54,227 nt of DNA from Oligoflexia bacterium (GCA_023954355.1 JAMLID010000022.1:1-54227), one strand, 5' to 3'. Positions 1 through 9,401 are shown, numbered from the stretch's first letter. Made by a program: numbers and translations. The notes: generated by a model not told the origin, from the sequence alone.

Positions 1-2
1 AT

Positions 3-908
3 TTGCATTATAAAGTTTCGGAACAGTTTTTTGACTCTGTTGAAGAATCTGATTTTTCTCGTTTAAAGAAGCTTTACAGAACAAATGTAAAATCTTTTTT
101 TAAAAAAATACAGTCTGCTTTTAAAAATGCCGAATCTGAATATCAGAATGCACAAACAGCAGAACTTCATTTAAAGAAGGGCAAAACTCTTTCTGCTAAT
201 TTATATAAATTAGGGCCAAATAATTTTCCTGAAAGTGATACAGTTCTATTAGATGGTGAAGAGATTAAGCTGAATAAGGTTCTTTCTTATAGTGATAACG
301 CGCAGATAATTTTTAAAAAAGCAAAAAAATTGGGTAAAGCCAATGAAACTTCAGCTGACCGGTTAGATGAAATTAGAAAAAAAGTTGTCGAAATAGAAGA
401 CCTAATTCGTAGATTAGAAGATGCAAAATCGTTTGAAGAATTATCTGAGTTAGACACAGTTCTTAAAAAGTACGCTATCGATGTTCCAGATTTAACTGTA
501 GATAAAAAAAGTAGCTCAATCGAACCTAAAGAGTATTTAGTTTTTAAATCATCTGATGGGTTCACTATTTACTGCGGTAGAAACCAAGAAGAAAATAGAA
601 AAGTTACGTTTCGATTATCTAAAGGGAATGATTTATGGATGCATGTTAGGGGTATTCCTGGCTCTCACGTAATCATAAAGTCAGAGAAAGGAAAATCTTT
701 TCCTTTAGCGACCTTGCTTGAAGCTGCGCAAATATGTGTATTTTATTCTAAAGTGAAGAGAGACAAAAAGGTAGAAGTAGATTATACCTTAAAAAAATAT
801 GTAAAGTCTATTAAGGGAACGTTAGCAGAAGTTTCTTATACTGAGAACAAAACATTGCTTGTAAGCTTAGAGCCAGATTTTATGAAAACAATGAAGTCTA
901 ATTCTTAG
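3..908 (+). CDS. rqcH: RqcH/NFACT-family ribosome quality control protein, C-terminal part
   Basis: This is the C-terminal part of an NFACT (FbpA/RqcH/Rqc2) protein, which binds stalled 50S-peptidyl-tRNA complexes and drives alanine tailing. The reading frame is open to the left window edge and only about 301 residues are visible, whereas full proteins run to 500 or more, so the N-terminal NFACT-N domain is missing from view. Visible are a charged coiled-coil region (about residues 85-150) and then the NFACT-R domain (about 180-295) with the typical GNDLWMHVRGIPGSHVII stretch. The first visible Met is probably internal. The next gene is convergent and ends 2 bp away. The family call is secure; the role in this organism is inferred from homologs. 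Confidence 0.85.
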   Translation: MHYKVSEQFFDSVEESDFSRLKKLYRTNVKSFFKKIQSAFKNAESEYQNAQTAELHLKKGKTLSANLYKLGPNNFPESDTVLLDGEEIKLNKVLSYSDNAQIIFKKAKKLGKANETSADRLDEIRKKVVEIEDLIRRLEDAKSFEELSELDTVLKKYAIDVPDLTVDKKSSSIEPKEYLVFKSSDGFTIYCGRNQEENRKVTFRLSKGNDLWMHVRGIPGSHVIIKSEKGKSFPLATLLEAAQICVFYSKVKRDKKVEVDYTLKKYVKSIKGTLAEVSYTENKTLLVSLEPDFMKTMKSNS

Positions 909-910
909 TA

Positions 911-2116
911 TTATTTTTTTGAGCTTTCGAGCGTAAATAATCTATATAAAAATTTATGTGCATCTTCTTTTGAAAGTATTTTATTTTCCAAGCAGGCGAT
1001 TTCTAGTTTTTTGTACGAATCGGAGACTTTACTTAATTCTGGTTTGAATACGTCAATGATTTCTTTTTGTGTAAAAAATAATTGAGGGAATAAATCTTTT
1101 TGGCTCCATCTTTGTTTGTCTTTTTTTATTGCTTCGGTTTCTAAAGACAAATAATCACAGATTATTAATATTTCATTAATAAATTTTTCACGTAAAAAAT
1201 ACTTCTTTTGAGCAAGACTTAATTCAGAATATTTTTGTGCTAATTGGAATTGGTTTGAAAGAAGGTTTATATTTTTCTTCCATTCTTTTTTTATTTTCAA
1301 CTTTTCCAGCTGAAAATTTTTATCTAAAATTTGAATTAGAAAAAGCTTTTGATCTAGTTCTTTCAGTTTCGGTGATTGTTTATTTGAAACACTAATCTGA
1401 TTGGTAGAAAAAATTTCACGCCAAATACCCATTTGTTCTAGATCGAGTATGCCATTCAAAAAGGTATCGCTTTCTATTGTTTTAAAAAATTCATCTGAAA
1501 TTCTTTCTATACTTACTTTAGACAAAGTGTGAATGTTATTTTTAATACTTTGGATAATATCTTGATCAATCTGAAAGTTATATTTAGACAGCTGTGATTT
1601 AAATCGAATTGCCCTGAGAATTCTAAGAGCATCTTCGGAGAATCTCCGATTAGAATCGCCAACTGTTTTAATTTTTCTGTCTTGAATATCTTTATAGCCA
1701 TTTTGAAAATCAAGTATTTCACCTCTTTGAAAATCAAAGTAGAGGGCATTCATCGTAAAATCTCTTCTTTCAGAGTCTTCTTCGATGGAGCCGAATTTTA
1801 TTTTATTGGGTCGACGATGGTCTTCATAAATACCGTCTTTGCGAAAAGTAGCTACTTCTACGGATTGGTTTTCAATTATGACCATCATGATGCCGAACTT
1901 TTTCCCTATTGGCTTGGTGTAGTCAAATAAAGACTCTACAGCCTCAGGAGTGGCATTAGTTGCTATATCAAAGTCTTTGGGGGATTTTCCTAGGCAGATA
2001 TCTCGCACAGCGCCACCAACGATAAAAGCATCAAATTGATTTGCATGTAGAGTATTTAAAACATCTTGTATATATAGGGGAATCCAATTTGTATCTAAAA
2101 AGGGGATTCTATGCAT
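911..2116 (-). CDS. Class II tRNA nucleotidyltransferase / poly(A) polymerase family protein
   Basis: This protein of about 401 residues is a class II nucleotidyltransferase that adds CCA to tRNA 3' ends or adenylates RNA. The active-site signature FIVGGAVRDICLGKSPKDFD is near residue 35, the RRDFTMNAL motif follows, and then the RF-EDALRILRAIRF motif of the head/neck domain. The KDFDIATNATPE form is often seen in poly(A) polymerase I (PcnB), so CCA addition versus polyadenylation cannot be settled by eye. The start is ATG at 2116 or TTG at 2122; both lie inside the first codons of the divergent RlmI-like gene, so the two genes overlap head to head and share promoter space. Confidence 0.85.
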   Translation of the reverse strand: MHRIPFLDTNWIPLYIQDVLNTLHANQFDAFIVGGAVRDICLGKSPKDFDIATNATPEAVESLFDYTKPIGKKFGIMMVIIENQSVEVATFRKDGIYEDHRRPNKIKFGSIEEDSERRDFTMNALYFDFQRGEILDFQNGYKDIQDRKIKTVGDSNRRFSEDALRILRAIRFKSQLSKYNFQIDQDIIQSIKNNIHTLSKVSIERISDEFFKTIESDTFLNGILDLEQMGIWREIFSTNQISVSNKQSPKLKELDQKLFLIQILDKNFQLEKLKIKKEWKKNINLLSNQFQLAQKYSELSLAQKKYFLREKFINEILIICDYLSLETEAIKKDKQRWSQKDLFPQLFFTQKEIIDVFKPELSKVSDSYKKLEIACLENKILSKEDAHKFLYRLFTLESSKK

Positions 2117-3346
2117 ACTCAAGATTTACCACTGCTTCGCTTGAATCGCTATCCCAGCGAAAGAAGAAGGTCTCGTCATCCATGGATTTTTAGTAATGAT
2201 ATCGATCAAACAAGCTTTTCTCAAAAAATTGAGTCTGGAAGTATAGTTTCTGTTGAAGATACCCAAGGGAAATTTGTGGGATATGGGTTTTACTCTGCTA
2301 GTTCTTTGATCGCGATACGAATATTTTCTAGAGATAAAAGGACGATATTTTCTGAAAATCTCATTCAAGAGAGGCTAATTAAATCGCTTAAACACAAAAA
2401 TATGCTCTTTAATGAAGAAGAGTGCGGCCTTACTTATAGAGCGATTAACGGTGAGGGAGACGAGTTACCTGGTTTGATTATAGATAAATTTCAAGGAGCT
2501 TGGGTAATTGAAGCTCACGCGAAGTGGGTAGAAAAGCATCTCTCTTTAATAGTTGCTTCACTGGAAGCAGCTGAAAAAGAGGTATTTCAGGGCTCAAAAA
2601 ACGCTATTGTTTATAGAAGTGATACTAGGTCTTCAGATTTAGAGACTATAGAGAAAAAATCAGAACTCATAAAAGGGTCTTTAGGCGATGTATTTGCCAT
2701 GGAGCATGGAATTCGATTTCCGATTGATGTTTTGAGCGGCCAAAAAACAGGTTTCTTTTTTGATCAAAGAGAAAATCGAAACGTTTTAAAAAGATTAGCA
2801 TTAAATGATTCTTTAGCAGATCAAAAATCAGCGCTTGATATTTGTTGCCACTTAGGTGCCTGGGGTTTGGGTTTAGCTAAGGCAAAATATAGAAAAATTG
2901 TTTTTTGTGACAGATCAGAAAAGTCTATAGAGACGATAAAACAAATTATTGAAATAAATAAAATATCTGGGAATTTTGAATTTTTAATTGAAGATGTAGA
3001 AAATCTTAAAGAGCTTTTGCCAAAAAAAGAATTTGATCTTGTGAATATTGACCCTCCGGCATTAATTCAATCGAAAAAAATGGTTACCCAGGGAATAAAA
3101 GCATACGAAAAATGGAATCGCATAGCCCTGTCCCTTTTAAAGAAAGAGGGACTTTTGAGTAGCTCAAGCTGCTCTTATCATCTTTTTTATGAAAAATTTG
3201 AAGAGCTATTGAGCCGCTGTTTTTTAGATCATGATAGAGTCGGAAAATTAATTTATAGAGGTTTTGAAAGCAGAGACCACTCTATAGTTCCAGAAATGCC
3301 AGAAGGCAGATATCTAAAAAATATTATATTTCAGATGAATAACTAA
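2111..3346 (+). CDS. rlmI: RlmI-like class I SAM-dependent rRNA (cytosine-C5) methyltransferase
   Basis: A 411-residue protein of the RlmI/YccW family, which methylates C5 of a cytosine in 23S rRNA. An N-terminal PUA-like domain (RHPWIFSNDI, about residues 22-90) precedes a Rossmann methyltransferase domain with the SAM loop ALDICCHLGAWGLGLA and the catalytic-region motif NIDPPALIQ. The SSCSYH stretch near the C-terminus matches the conserved cysteine region of the family. An AAGGGG Shine-Dalgarno sequence sits just before the ATG. The target nucleotide is inferred from the family; an RlmK-type or other specificity is possible. Confidence 0.85.
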   Translation: MHTQDLPLLRLNRYPSERRRSRHPWIFSNDIDQTSFSQKIESGSIVSVEDTQGKFVGYGFYSASSLIAIRIFSRDKRTIFSENLIQERLIKSLKHKNMLFNEEECGLTYRAINGEGDELPGLIIDKFQGAWVIEAHAKWVEKHLSLIVASLEAAEKEVFQGSKNAIVYRSDTRSSDLETIEKKSELIKGSLGDVFAMEHGIRFPIDVLSGQKTGFFFDQRENRNVLKRLALNDSLADQKSALDICCHLGAWGLGLAKAKYRKIVFCDRSEKSIETIKQIIEINKISGNFEFLIEDVENLKELLPKKEFDLVNIDPPALIQSKKMVTQGIKAYEKWNRIALSLLKKEGLLSSSSCSYHLFYEKFEELLSRCFLDHDRVGKLIYRGFESRDHSIVPEMPEGRYLKNIIFQMNN

Positions 3347-3358
3347 AGCCCTGAAAGA

Positions 3359-4303
3359 TTATTTTTTTAGTAAATCAAAGGCCGCTGAATAGGGGTCGAG
3401 TTTTCTTTCGACCACTTCTTTTAAAAGTTCTTGGCCTTGTTTGGTTGACAGTTTTTCTTGCAAATATAGTTTTAGTTGATCAGAGGCTATGGCAGATATT
3501 GATTTATGTGCAGCTTTAATTCTGCGATTCTTCATTAGTCCAGAATCAATTAAGAATTTTTTATGTTTCATTAGAGCATCAAAAACATCAGTGGTGCCTA
3601 TTTCTCTATCAGCCGAACATTTTACTACGGGTATAGCCCAAGTTTGATTGTGGTTTCCGATTTCTAGCATAGCACTAAGTTCTTTTACGATATGATCTGC
3701 ACCTTGTCGGTCACTTTTATTTACAGTGAGAATGTTAGCAATTTCTAAAATTCCTGCTTTCATCATTTGTATGTCGTCGCCACTTTCAGGAACAAGTACA
3801 ACATTTATGGTGTCTGCAATATCTAGCACTCCAAGTTCTGTCTGCCCAACACCAGCGGTCTCAATAAAAATAGTATCGTAACCAAAGGCATCCATAACAG
3901 TTGCAACTTCAGCAGTTGAGCGTGAAAGGCCACCTTCGTTCCCTCTAGTGCCAATTGATCGAATAAACACTCCTGCATCTGCGGCATGTTCTTGCATGCG
4001 AATTCTATCCCCTAGAATGGCTCCCCCAGAGAAGGGTGAAGAAGGGTCGACACATATGACTCCAACCAAGTGACCTTGCTTTCTTGCAATTTTAATTAAT
4101 TTATCAGTGAGTGTAGACTTACCTGCTCCTGGAGGACCAGTGATTCCTATTAAGTGAGCATGGCCAGACTTAGGATAAATCACTTTAAGTGGAATATTAA
4201 TATTTGGATCATTATTTTCTATAAGTGTAATGAGCCTTGCTAGAGCACGTTGGTCTTTTTTTAAAACCCTTTTTGCTAGGTCAATATAGTACTCTAGATT
4301 CAT
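3359..4303 (-). CDS. meaB: MeaB/ArgK-type P-loop GTPase (methylmalonyl-CoA mutase chaperone)
   Basis: This 314-residue G3E-family GTPase matches MeaB, which gates cobalamin delivery to and protects methylmalonyl-CoA mutase. It has a Walker A motif GPPGAGKST near residue 56, the DPSSPFSGGAILGDRIRM stretch typical of MeaB/ArgK, ETAGVGQ as the switch/Walker B region, and NKSD as the base-recognition motif. It is the last gene of the minus-strand operon and overlaps the stop of rfaE2 by 4 bp (ATGA). No methylmalonyl-CoA mutase gene is in the window, so its partner enzyme must lie elsewhere or the GTPase serves another acyl-CoA mutase. Confidence 0.92.
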   Translation of the reverse strand: MNLEYYIDLAKRVLKKDQRALARLITLIENNDPNINIPLKVIYPKSGHAHLIGITGPPGAGKSTLTDKLIKIARKQGHLVGVICVDPSSPFSGGAILGDRIRMQEHAADAGVFIRSIGTRGNEGGLSRSTAEVATVMDAFGYDTIFIETAGVGQTELGVLDIADTINVVLVPESGDDIQMMKAGILEIANILTVNKSDRQGADHIVKELSAMLEIGNHNQTWAIPVVKCSADREIGTTDVFDALMKHKKFLIDSGLMKNRRIKAAHKSISAIASDQLKLYLQEKLSTKQGQELLKEVVERKLDPYSAAFDLLKK

Positions 4304-4782
4304 TTTTGTTTAGCTTTCTTGATGAGAGAAGTTGTCGATTTTCCATTAACAAAGCTAAGAGAGTACACTTTGCCACCTTTACTCATAACATGATCAGCCC
4401 CAACGATATTTTCTATTTTCCAGTCGCCGCCTTTGACCAAAATATTTGGAGATAAATTTTTGATAATATTGGCTGGTGTTTCGGTGTGAAACCATGTGAC
4501 ACAATCTACGCACTCTAAGCCAGCAATAACTTTTAAGCGGTCTTTTAGAGTAACAATTGGTCTACCCTTGCCTTTTAGTTTTTGCACAGAGAGGTCACCA
4601 TTAAGAGCGACCAATAAATAATTGCCCATAGATTTAGCTTGCTCTAGATATTGAATGTGTCCTGAATGAAGAAGATCAAAGCACCCGTTGGTGAATACGA
4701 TCTTCTTTCTCTTTTTCTGTTGATTTTTTACCCACTGAGAAGCGGCCTTGGGAGTTAAGATCTTTTTTTTGGTTGGCAGCAT
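4300..4782 (-). CDS. rfaE2: D-glycero-beta-D-manno-heptose 1-phosphate adenylyltransferase
   Basis: A 160-residue stand-alone nucleotidyltransferase equivalent to the C-terminal half of HldE. It transfers AMP from ATP to heptose-1-phosphate in ADP-heptose synthesis for the LPS core. The cytidylyltransferase signature FTNGCFDLLHSGHIQYL with the HxGH motif is at about residues 30-46, and a downstream KSTTSLI motif (about 148-154) belongs to the ISTTxxI family motif. The kinase half (RfaE1) is absent here, so the pathway is split over separate genes. It sits between the RDD protein (14 bp upstream) and meaB (4-bp overlap). Confidence 0.92.
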   Translation of the reverse strand: MLPTKKKILTPKAASQWVKNQQKKRKKIVFTNGCFDLLHSGHIQYLEQAKSMGNYLLVALNGDLSVQKLKGKGRPIVTLKDRLKVIAGLECVDCVTWFHTETPANIIKNLSPNILVKGGDWKIENIVGADHVMSKGGKVYSLSFVNGKSTTSLIKKAKQK

Positions 4783-4796
4783 TAATAATCACCGAA

Positions 4797-5480
4797 TTAA
4801 GAAATTTTTCTAACGATAGATCCGCTATATTTATCGTGCCAGGGCCGGCGCTTTTTATCCCAGAAGGATGCTAGTAAGCCAAGGAATCCTAGTGTGGTGC
4901 CTAAGGTAAACAAGATCATTCTTAAAACTGCATGTTTTAAGCCAGTGGGTTTTTGGTATTTATCATCTTCAACAACTCTTAAGCCTAAAATCATTTTACC
5001 AAGAGTTTGGCCACCAAAACTTTCTGAGATTAGTATAGATGTGAAAAGAATCGCTGCGAAAAGACTTAATGGAGTTTTTATATCAGAAGAGAAAATTTCG
5101 ACTGCTTGTGCACCAAAGCTAAACTTCCACGCAAAAGCACATGGGACTCCGACCATAAATATGTCGATGGCGAATGCAAAAAATCTTTGTACTAATGGAG
5201 CTCCAGGATCTTGTACTGAAGCAGTATTATTCGCTACATTGGAGGTACTGTTTGTGTTTGTTTTACTGTCTCGGTGAATGGGGTACGAATATTTCACAGT
5301 GCCGGCTAGTGTAGCGGCTGAACCTTGATAGGTACTACTTTTAGTAGCGGGTTTAGCGGTATTTGAATCAGTGATTTTAGGGTTGTTCTGAAATCCTAAC
5401 CCCTCGCTTAAAGCAGAAAAACCCAAGTGTTCTTCTGTTAAATCATCTAACTCATTTAGCTCTGGTGAATCCATGTTCAT
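4797..5480 (-). CDS. RDD-family inner-membrane protein with long disordered N-terminus
   Basis: A 227-residue membrane protein with an RDD domain in its C-terminal 130 residues: RFFAFAIDIFMVGV gives the Arg and Asp residues of the family, followed by further hydrophobic segments and the GQTLGKMILGLRVV motif. The first about 90 residues are rich in Ser, Thr, Asn and acidic residues and look disordered. RDD proteins are transporter-like or sodium/proton-exchange associated; the substrate is unknown. It is part of the operon running from the substrate-binding lipoprotein to meaB, with gaps of 14 bp on each side. I assign no specific function. Confidence 0.85.
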   Translation of the reverse strand: MNMDSPELNELDDLTEEHLGFSALSEGLGFQNNPKITDSNTAKPATKSSTYQGSAATLAGTVKYSYPIHRDSKTNTNSTSNVANNTASVQDPGAPLVQRFFAFAIDIFMVGVPCAFAWKFSFGAQAVEIFSSDIKTPLSLFAAILFTSILISESFGGQTLGKMILGLRVVEDDKYQKPTGLKHAVLRMILFTLGTTLGFLGLLASFWDKKRRPWHDKYSGSIVRKIS

Positions 5481-5494
5481 TTCTTTGTTATATC

Positions 5495-6220
5495 CTATGG
5501 AACTGAAAAATCAATGAAGTGTCGGCAAAGAGCTGAAGATACGATCCCCGCCGTCTCTCCTCTCAAAATTCTAGGGCCAAGAGAAGATGCTTGAAAGCCC
5601 GCGTTAATTGCTTGTTCTATCTCTTGTGAGCTGAAGCCGCCCTCTGGACCAACTAATATGATAATATTTTTAACATTTTGTAGGTCACCGGCAGAAGAAA
5701 GTACTTTTTGAAGAGAGATTTTTGTCTGAGGATCTAAGATAATTTTTATATCAGTCTTGGGCTGATTCAATATGTCTGAAAAAGTAGGGAATTGCGTAAT
5801 CGTAGGCACGAAAGAATTCTCTGATTGCTTACATGCGGAAATGGCTATTTTTTTAAATCTATCAACTTTAAAATTCGTTATTTGAGAGTATTGGGAGGCA
5901 AACAATTTAACCTCATCGACTCCGACTTCAGTTATTTTTTCGATTAACCAATCCATGCGTTGAGGCTTAAGATTTGCTTGGCATAAAGTAAGCTTTGGGT
6001 TCTTTTGAAATTCAGTTGTTACTTCTAAGACGTCAACAATGACCTCTTTTTTCCTAATAATACTAATAACAGCCTTTGCCTTTTGGCCGCGACCATTCAT
6101 GAGGTAGATTTCATCGTTTTGACTTAGTCTTAGCACTTTAGCTATATGATTTGATTCTATTTCATCTAATGAAATAGAATGATTTTTTTCTAGAAGATTT
6201 TCATAATAAAAAAATCTCAT
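5495..6220 (-). CDS. rsmE: 16S rRNA (uracil1498-N3)-methyltransferase RsmE
   Basis: A 241-residue SPOUT-class methyltransferase that methylates N3 of U1498 in 16S rRNA. An N-terminal PUA-like domain (ESNHIAKVLRLSQNDEIYLMNGRG) precedes the trefoil-knot SPOUT domain with the hallmark LVGPEGGFSSQEIEQA and the C-terminal SLGPRILRGETAGI motif that binds SAM. The length is typical of the family. Its ATG overlaps the stop of the upstream lipoprotein gene by 4 bp, implying translational coupling. Confidence 0.95.
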   Translation of the reverse strand: MRFFYYENLLEKNHSISLDEIESNHIAKVLRLSQNDEIYLMNGRGQKAKAVISIIRKKEVIVDVLEVTTEFQKNPKLTLCQANLKPQRMDWLIEKITEVGVDEVKLFASQYSQITNFKVDRFKKIAISACKQSENSFVPTITQFPTFSDILNQPKTDIKIILDPQTKISLQKVLSSAGDLQNVKNIIILVGPEGGFSSQEIEQAINAGFQASSLGPRILRGETAGIVSSALCRHFIDFSVP

Positions 6221-7740
6221 TCTTTACTCGCATATAAAAAGGTCTTCCATCCACCATTGGGATAAAGCCTTATATTGGAAACGTTTTTTCTAAAAACAGC
6301 AACATTCATATTATGCCAAAGGTTTATATACGGTATATCTTCTCTTATTATTTCTTGTGCTAATAGATATTGCTTTTTGCGTTCTTCCATAGAAAAAGAG
6401 CCTTCTGCTTTTTCAAGTAATGAGTCCATTCTTTTATTATTATAAGCAGTTCTATTGTTTCTCATTTGTTCTGTGGAGTGAAAAATTTCATAATAAATTC
6501 TAGGATCGGTAACTCCCACCCAGCGTAGACTGTAAATTTCTGAATTTCCTGATTTTACATCATTGTAAAAAATTCCCCACTCGAAGGCGCGCAGCTTTAA
6601 ATCTATTCCAATTTTTTTTGCTTGAGCAGCTAACACTTTAGCATTTTCTACTATTGCCATATTGGTAGTCGTTTTTAGCTCTAGAGTTAAAACTGGCTTA
6701 TTATTTTCTCCATTAAAGTAACCAGCATTATCTAAATGCTTTTTTGCCAGCTCTAAGTTCTGATTAATAATCGGCAAGTCAAGATTGGCGTAATAGTTTG
6801 TATCTGCTAATAGGTTTCTAGCTTGTGTTGCCATGTCTTTGCTTTTGAAGTGTAAAATTTTAGGAATATCAAAAACTAGTTCTAGTGCTTTTCTTACTTC
6901 TTTATTGGCTAATTTAGGGCTTCTAAAATTTAAACCTAAATAAGAATAAGCAATTCCTGCGCTTTTCAGTACAACTAAATTAGTGTCTTGGTCTTTTTCT
7001 ATTAGATCTACTTTTCTATAGTTTAAATCATTTAAAATAATGTCTATTTCACCACGAACTAATTTAAGGTAACGCGATAAATCGTCTCGTATTACTTTAA
7101 TTTTTATATAAGGGATTTTTGAATTATGAATACAGTTATGAACAGAAGATTTTTTTAGAGTAATTTCTGAATTTGATATTTGTTCTAAAGTATAAGGACC
7201 GACTCCGTTTAAGCTATTAGGTTTTAGTTTTGCTTCCTCTAAAGAAGCATCTAATATTTTAAGAATTGCTAAGTCAGTTAATAATCCAGGTTCTGCTTTT
7301 TCTGTTTCTAAAATAAATTCGTAATCATTTATAAGGGAAATCTTTTTAATCCTATTTAATGTTTCGGCATAAGGAGAATTTAATTCTTCGTTAGTATATA
7401 TTTCCCAAGAGTGAATAACCTCTTTGGAGGTTATGGGTTTGCCCGAAGCAAACGTACAGTTTTTTCTAAGAACGAATTTAATTCTTTTTGGGTCAATATA
7501 TGAAAACGACTCAGCTAAATAGGGTTCTGGTATGAGCTTTTCTGAAATAGCAACTAAACTAGAGTGTGTAAGTTCATTTATGTGTTGAGTATTTGCGTCG
7601 GTTGCGTATAGGGGATTTAAGCTAGAGACGGGTGCTGTAATTGCCGTAGTTAGTGTATTTTGCGGAGAAACATTAGTATTTGAGCAAGAAAAGAGAGTCA
7701 ATGCAGAAAAAAATAAAAACCTGTTGAATAGGGGCTTCAT
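6217..7740 (-). CDS. ABC transporter substrate-binding lipoprotein, family 5 (peptide/oligopeptide type)
   Basis: This 507-residue protein belongs to the OppA/DppA extracellular solute-binding family 5. The N-terminus MKPLFNRFLFFSALTLFSC is a lipoprotein signal peptide with lipobox LFSC, so Cys19 should be lipid-modified and the protein anchored at the periplasmic face. Family features are SSLNPLYATD near the mature start, FVLRKNCTFASGKPITSKEVIHSW in the middle, and a C-terminal DIPYINLWHNMNVAVFR segment. No permease or ATPase genes are adjacent, so it is an orphan binding protein; the ligand is probably a peptide but this is an inference. It heads the minus-strand operon with rsmE and is divergent from dacB, with only 36 bp between the starts. 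Confidence 0.9.
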   Translation of the reverse strand: MKPLFNRFLFFSALTLFSCSNTNVSPQNTLTTAITAPVSSLNPLYATDANTQHINELTHSSLVAISEKLIPEPYLAESFSYIDPKRIKFVLRKNCTFASGKPITSKEVIHSWEIYTNEELNSPYAETLNRIKKISLINDYEFILETEKAEPGLLTDLAILKILDASLEEAKLKPNSLNGVGPYTLEQISNSEITLKKSSVHNCIHNSKIPYIKIKVIRDDLSRYLKLVRGEIDIILNDLNYRKVDLIEKDQDTNLVVLKSAGIAYSYLGLNFRSPKLANKEVRKALELVFDIPKILHFKSKDMATQARNLLADTNYYANLDLPIINQNLELAKKHLDNAGYFNGENNKPVLTLELKTTTNMAIVENAKVLAAQAKKIGIDLKLRAFEWGIFYNDVKSGNSEIYSLRWVGVTDPRIYYEIFHSTEQMRNNRTAYNNKRMDSLLEKAEGSFSMEERKKQYLLAQEIIREDIPYINLWHNMNVAVFRKNVSNIRLYPNGGWKTFLYASKE

Positions 7741-7776
7741 TGGTTAGAATTTTATCATCACTGGAGTTTAAATTGT

Positions 7777-9189
7777 ATGTGTCGTTTTATATTTATATTT
7801 CTTTTATTCTCTTTAAATTCATTTGCGGAAGAAAAGAATAGTTTTTCAAAGCCTTTTGAAACCACTTTAAATTTTTTACCTAAGAAAACCGATGTATCTG
7901 TTTCAATTTCTGTCTTAGGAGATAAAACCTCTCTTTTTTCTTACCAGGGAGATAAGTATCTAGTCCCGGCCTCAAATATGAAATTAATAACCTCTTATTC
8001 GGCCTTAAAAAGAATGGGCGCTGGTTATCAGTATAAGAGTGAGATATTCAAAAAAGGAGATGATTTAATCATCTCCTCTGATGGTGATCCATATCTTACC
8101 AGCGAGAGACTATGGATATTGGCTCGGTCTGTAGCTAGATTGGGTAAAAAGAAATATAAGTCTATCAAAGTAAATCAATGGAATTTTGATAAATTTTATA
8201 AAGGGCTAAGTAATTGGGATGAAAGCGGAGAGCCATTTACAGCTATAGTAAGCTCGACGAGTTTTAATTTTAATTCATATGAAATTCACTACGGCAAAAG
8301 GCTTTCTGATGAAAAAATATTTGCAGTTTTGGGCCCAGAAGAGAGTTCTTTTTGTAAAATTGAAAATAAATTAAAATTTCAGTCTGGAAGATCAAGATCG
8401 ATAGCCGTAAATGAAATCAGAAACAATACCTGTAAGCTTGTAGTAGAGGGCGCTATTGGGTCTAGCGCTAGTCCTGGTATCGTGTATTATTCTAATACGA
8501 ATCCATCGGAATATTTAGCCTATAGCTTATATGAAATGTTGAAAAAAGAAGGTATCGAGGTAGAGAACCCATACGGAGGCGAGGTCTTTTTAACTGAGGG
8601 AGATTTAGGTGAAAGTTTGGCAGAAAGTAAAAGCCCTCAATTAAGAGAAATACTGCAACTATTAAACACGTATAGTAATAATTTTATGACAGAAATGGTT
8701 TTATTTAGCCTCTCCGGTCATAGAGAGAAAAGAGCAAATTATGAACAGTCTCTTGATCTGGTTAAAGGCGATTTAGATAAAATAAATCAGTGTAAGGACG
8801 CTAAAATTTTTAATGGCTCTGGTTTGTCTTGGGATAGCAAATTATCGGCCAACTGCATTGTAGAAATATTTCAAGAATCATTCAGAGATATGCGCATATT
8901 TGCCGATCTAATAAGTGGGCTGCCAATAGGTGGTGAAGTGGGAAGTTTGCGCTCACGCTTCAGAAATTTATCAAAAAATTTCGATCCATCAAAAGTGAGA
9001 GCAAAAACAGGAACACTGTGGAGTAAACATACGATTTCGTCCTTGTCTGGTGTTACGGAAGATAAGAATGGAAGAAAAGTAATTTTTTCTTTGATTTCTA
9101 ATTATCCAGAGCCTGGACCCGGCAAGTTGCAGGAGCTAAAACGTTGGGAAGAAAAAGTAATCGAAGCTATTCAATTGCATTCTTTTTAA
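7777..9189 (+). CDS. dacB: D-alanyl-D-alanine carboxypeptidase/endopeptidase (PBP4, peptidase S13)
   Basis: A 470-residue secreted penicillin-binding protein of the S13 family that trims or cleaves D-Ala-containing peptide cross-links in the periplasm. The signal peptide is residues 1-17 (cleavage after SFA). The catalytic triad of motifs is present: SNMK at residues 66-69 (nucleophile Ser66), SNN in LNTYSNNFMTEM around residue 305, and KTG in RAKTGTLW around residue 410. GGAG at 7763-7766 lies 10 bp before the ATG. The start of the downstream lytic transglycosylase lies within its last 46 bp, so the two wall enzymes are translationally coupled. Confidence 0.93.
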   Translation: MCRFIFIFLLFSLNSFAEEKNSFSKPFETTLNFLPKKTDVSVSISVLGDKTSLFSYQGDKYLVPASNMKLITSYSALKRMGAGYQYKSEIFKKGDDLIISSDGDPYLTSERLWILARSVARLGKKKYKSIKVNQWNFDKFYKGLSNWDESGEPFTAIVSSTSFNFNSYEIHYGKRLSDEKIFAVLGPEESSFCKIENKLKFQSGRSRSIAVNEIRNNTCKLVVEGAIGSSASPGIVYYSNTNPSEYLAYSLYEMLKKEGIEVENPYGGEVFLTEGDLGESLAESKSPQLREILQLLNTYSNNFMTEMVLFSLSGHREKRANYEQSLDLVKGDLDKINQCKDAKIFNGSGLSWDSKLSANCIVEIFQESFRDMRIFADLISGLPIGGEVGSLRSRFRNLSKNFDPSKVRAKTGTLWSKHTISSLSGVTEDKNGRKVIFSLISNYPEPGPGKLQELKRWEEKVIEAIQLHSF

Positions 9190-9401
9190 TCACGGTATTT
9201 TTAACCAGTACAACGGGTTTTTGTGAAAAGTTTGAGCACTTATACTTTGGTAATTTTAAAAATCTTCCAGACAACGTTTCTTCATTTGAAATTGAGCCAG
9301 ATCTTCGGCCTCGTGTAATGTTTTGGGTTAATATTTATTCCAAGTACCATTCTTGGGATTACGTTGTTCACGATGTTAATTTATCCGTACCTAGTTTATG
9401 A
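9144..9401 (+). CDS. N-terminal fragment of an MltD-like lytic transglycosylase
   Basis: This 85-codon frame starts at TTG 9144, preceded by AGGAG at 9131-9135, inside the end of dacB. It encodes a signal peptide (hydrophobic residues 11-24, likely cleavage after GFC or nearby) and the start of a mature domain, RPRVMFWVNIYSKY, which resembles the N-terminal region of MltD-like transglycosylases seen in delta-type bacteria. It stops at TGA 9399-9401, which overlaps the ATG of the next frame in the sequence TTATGA. I read it as the first half of one gene that is interrupted by a net -1 frame change; it would be useless as a complete enzyme by itself. Confidence 0.7.
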   Translation: MGRKSNRSYSIAFFLITVFLTSTTGFCEKFEHLYFGNFKNLPDNVSSFEIEPDLRPRVMFWVNIYSKYHSWDYVVHDVNLSVPSL

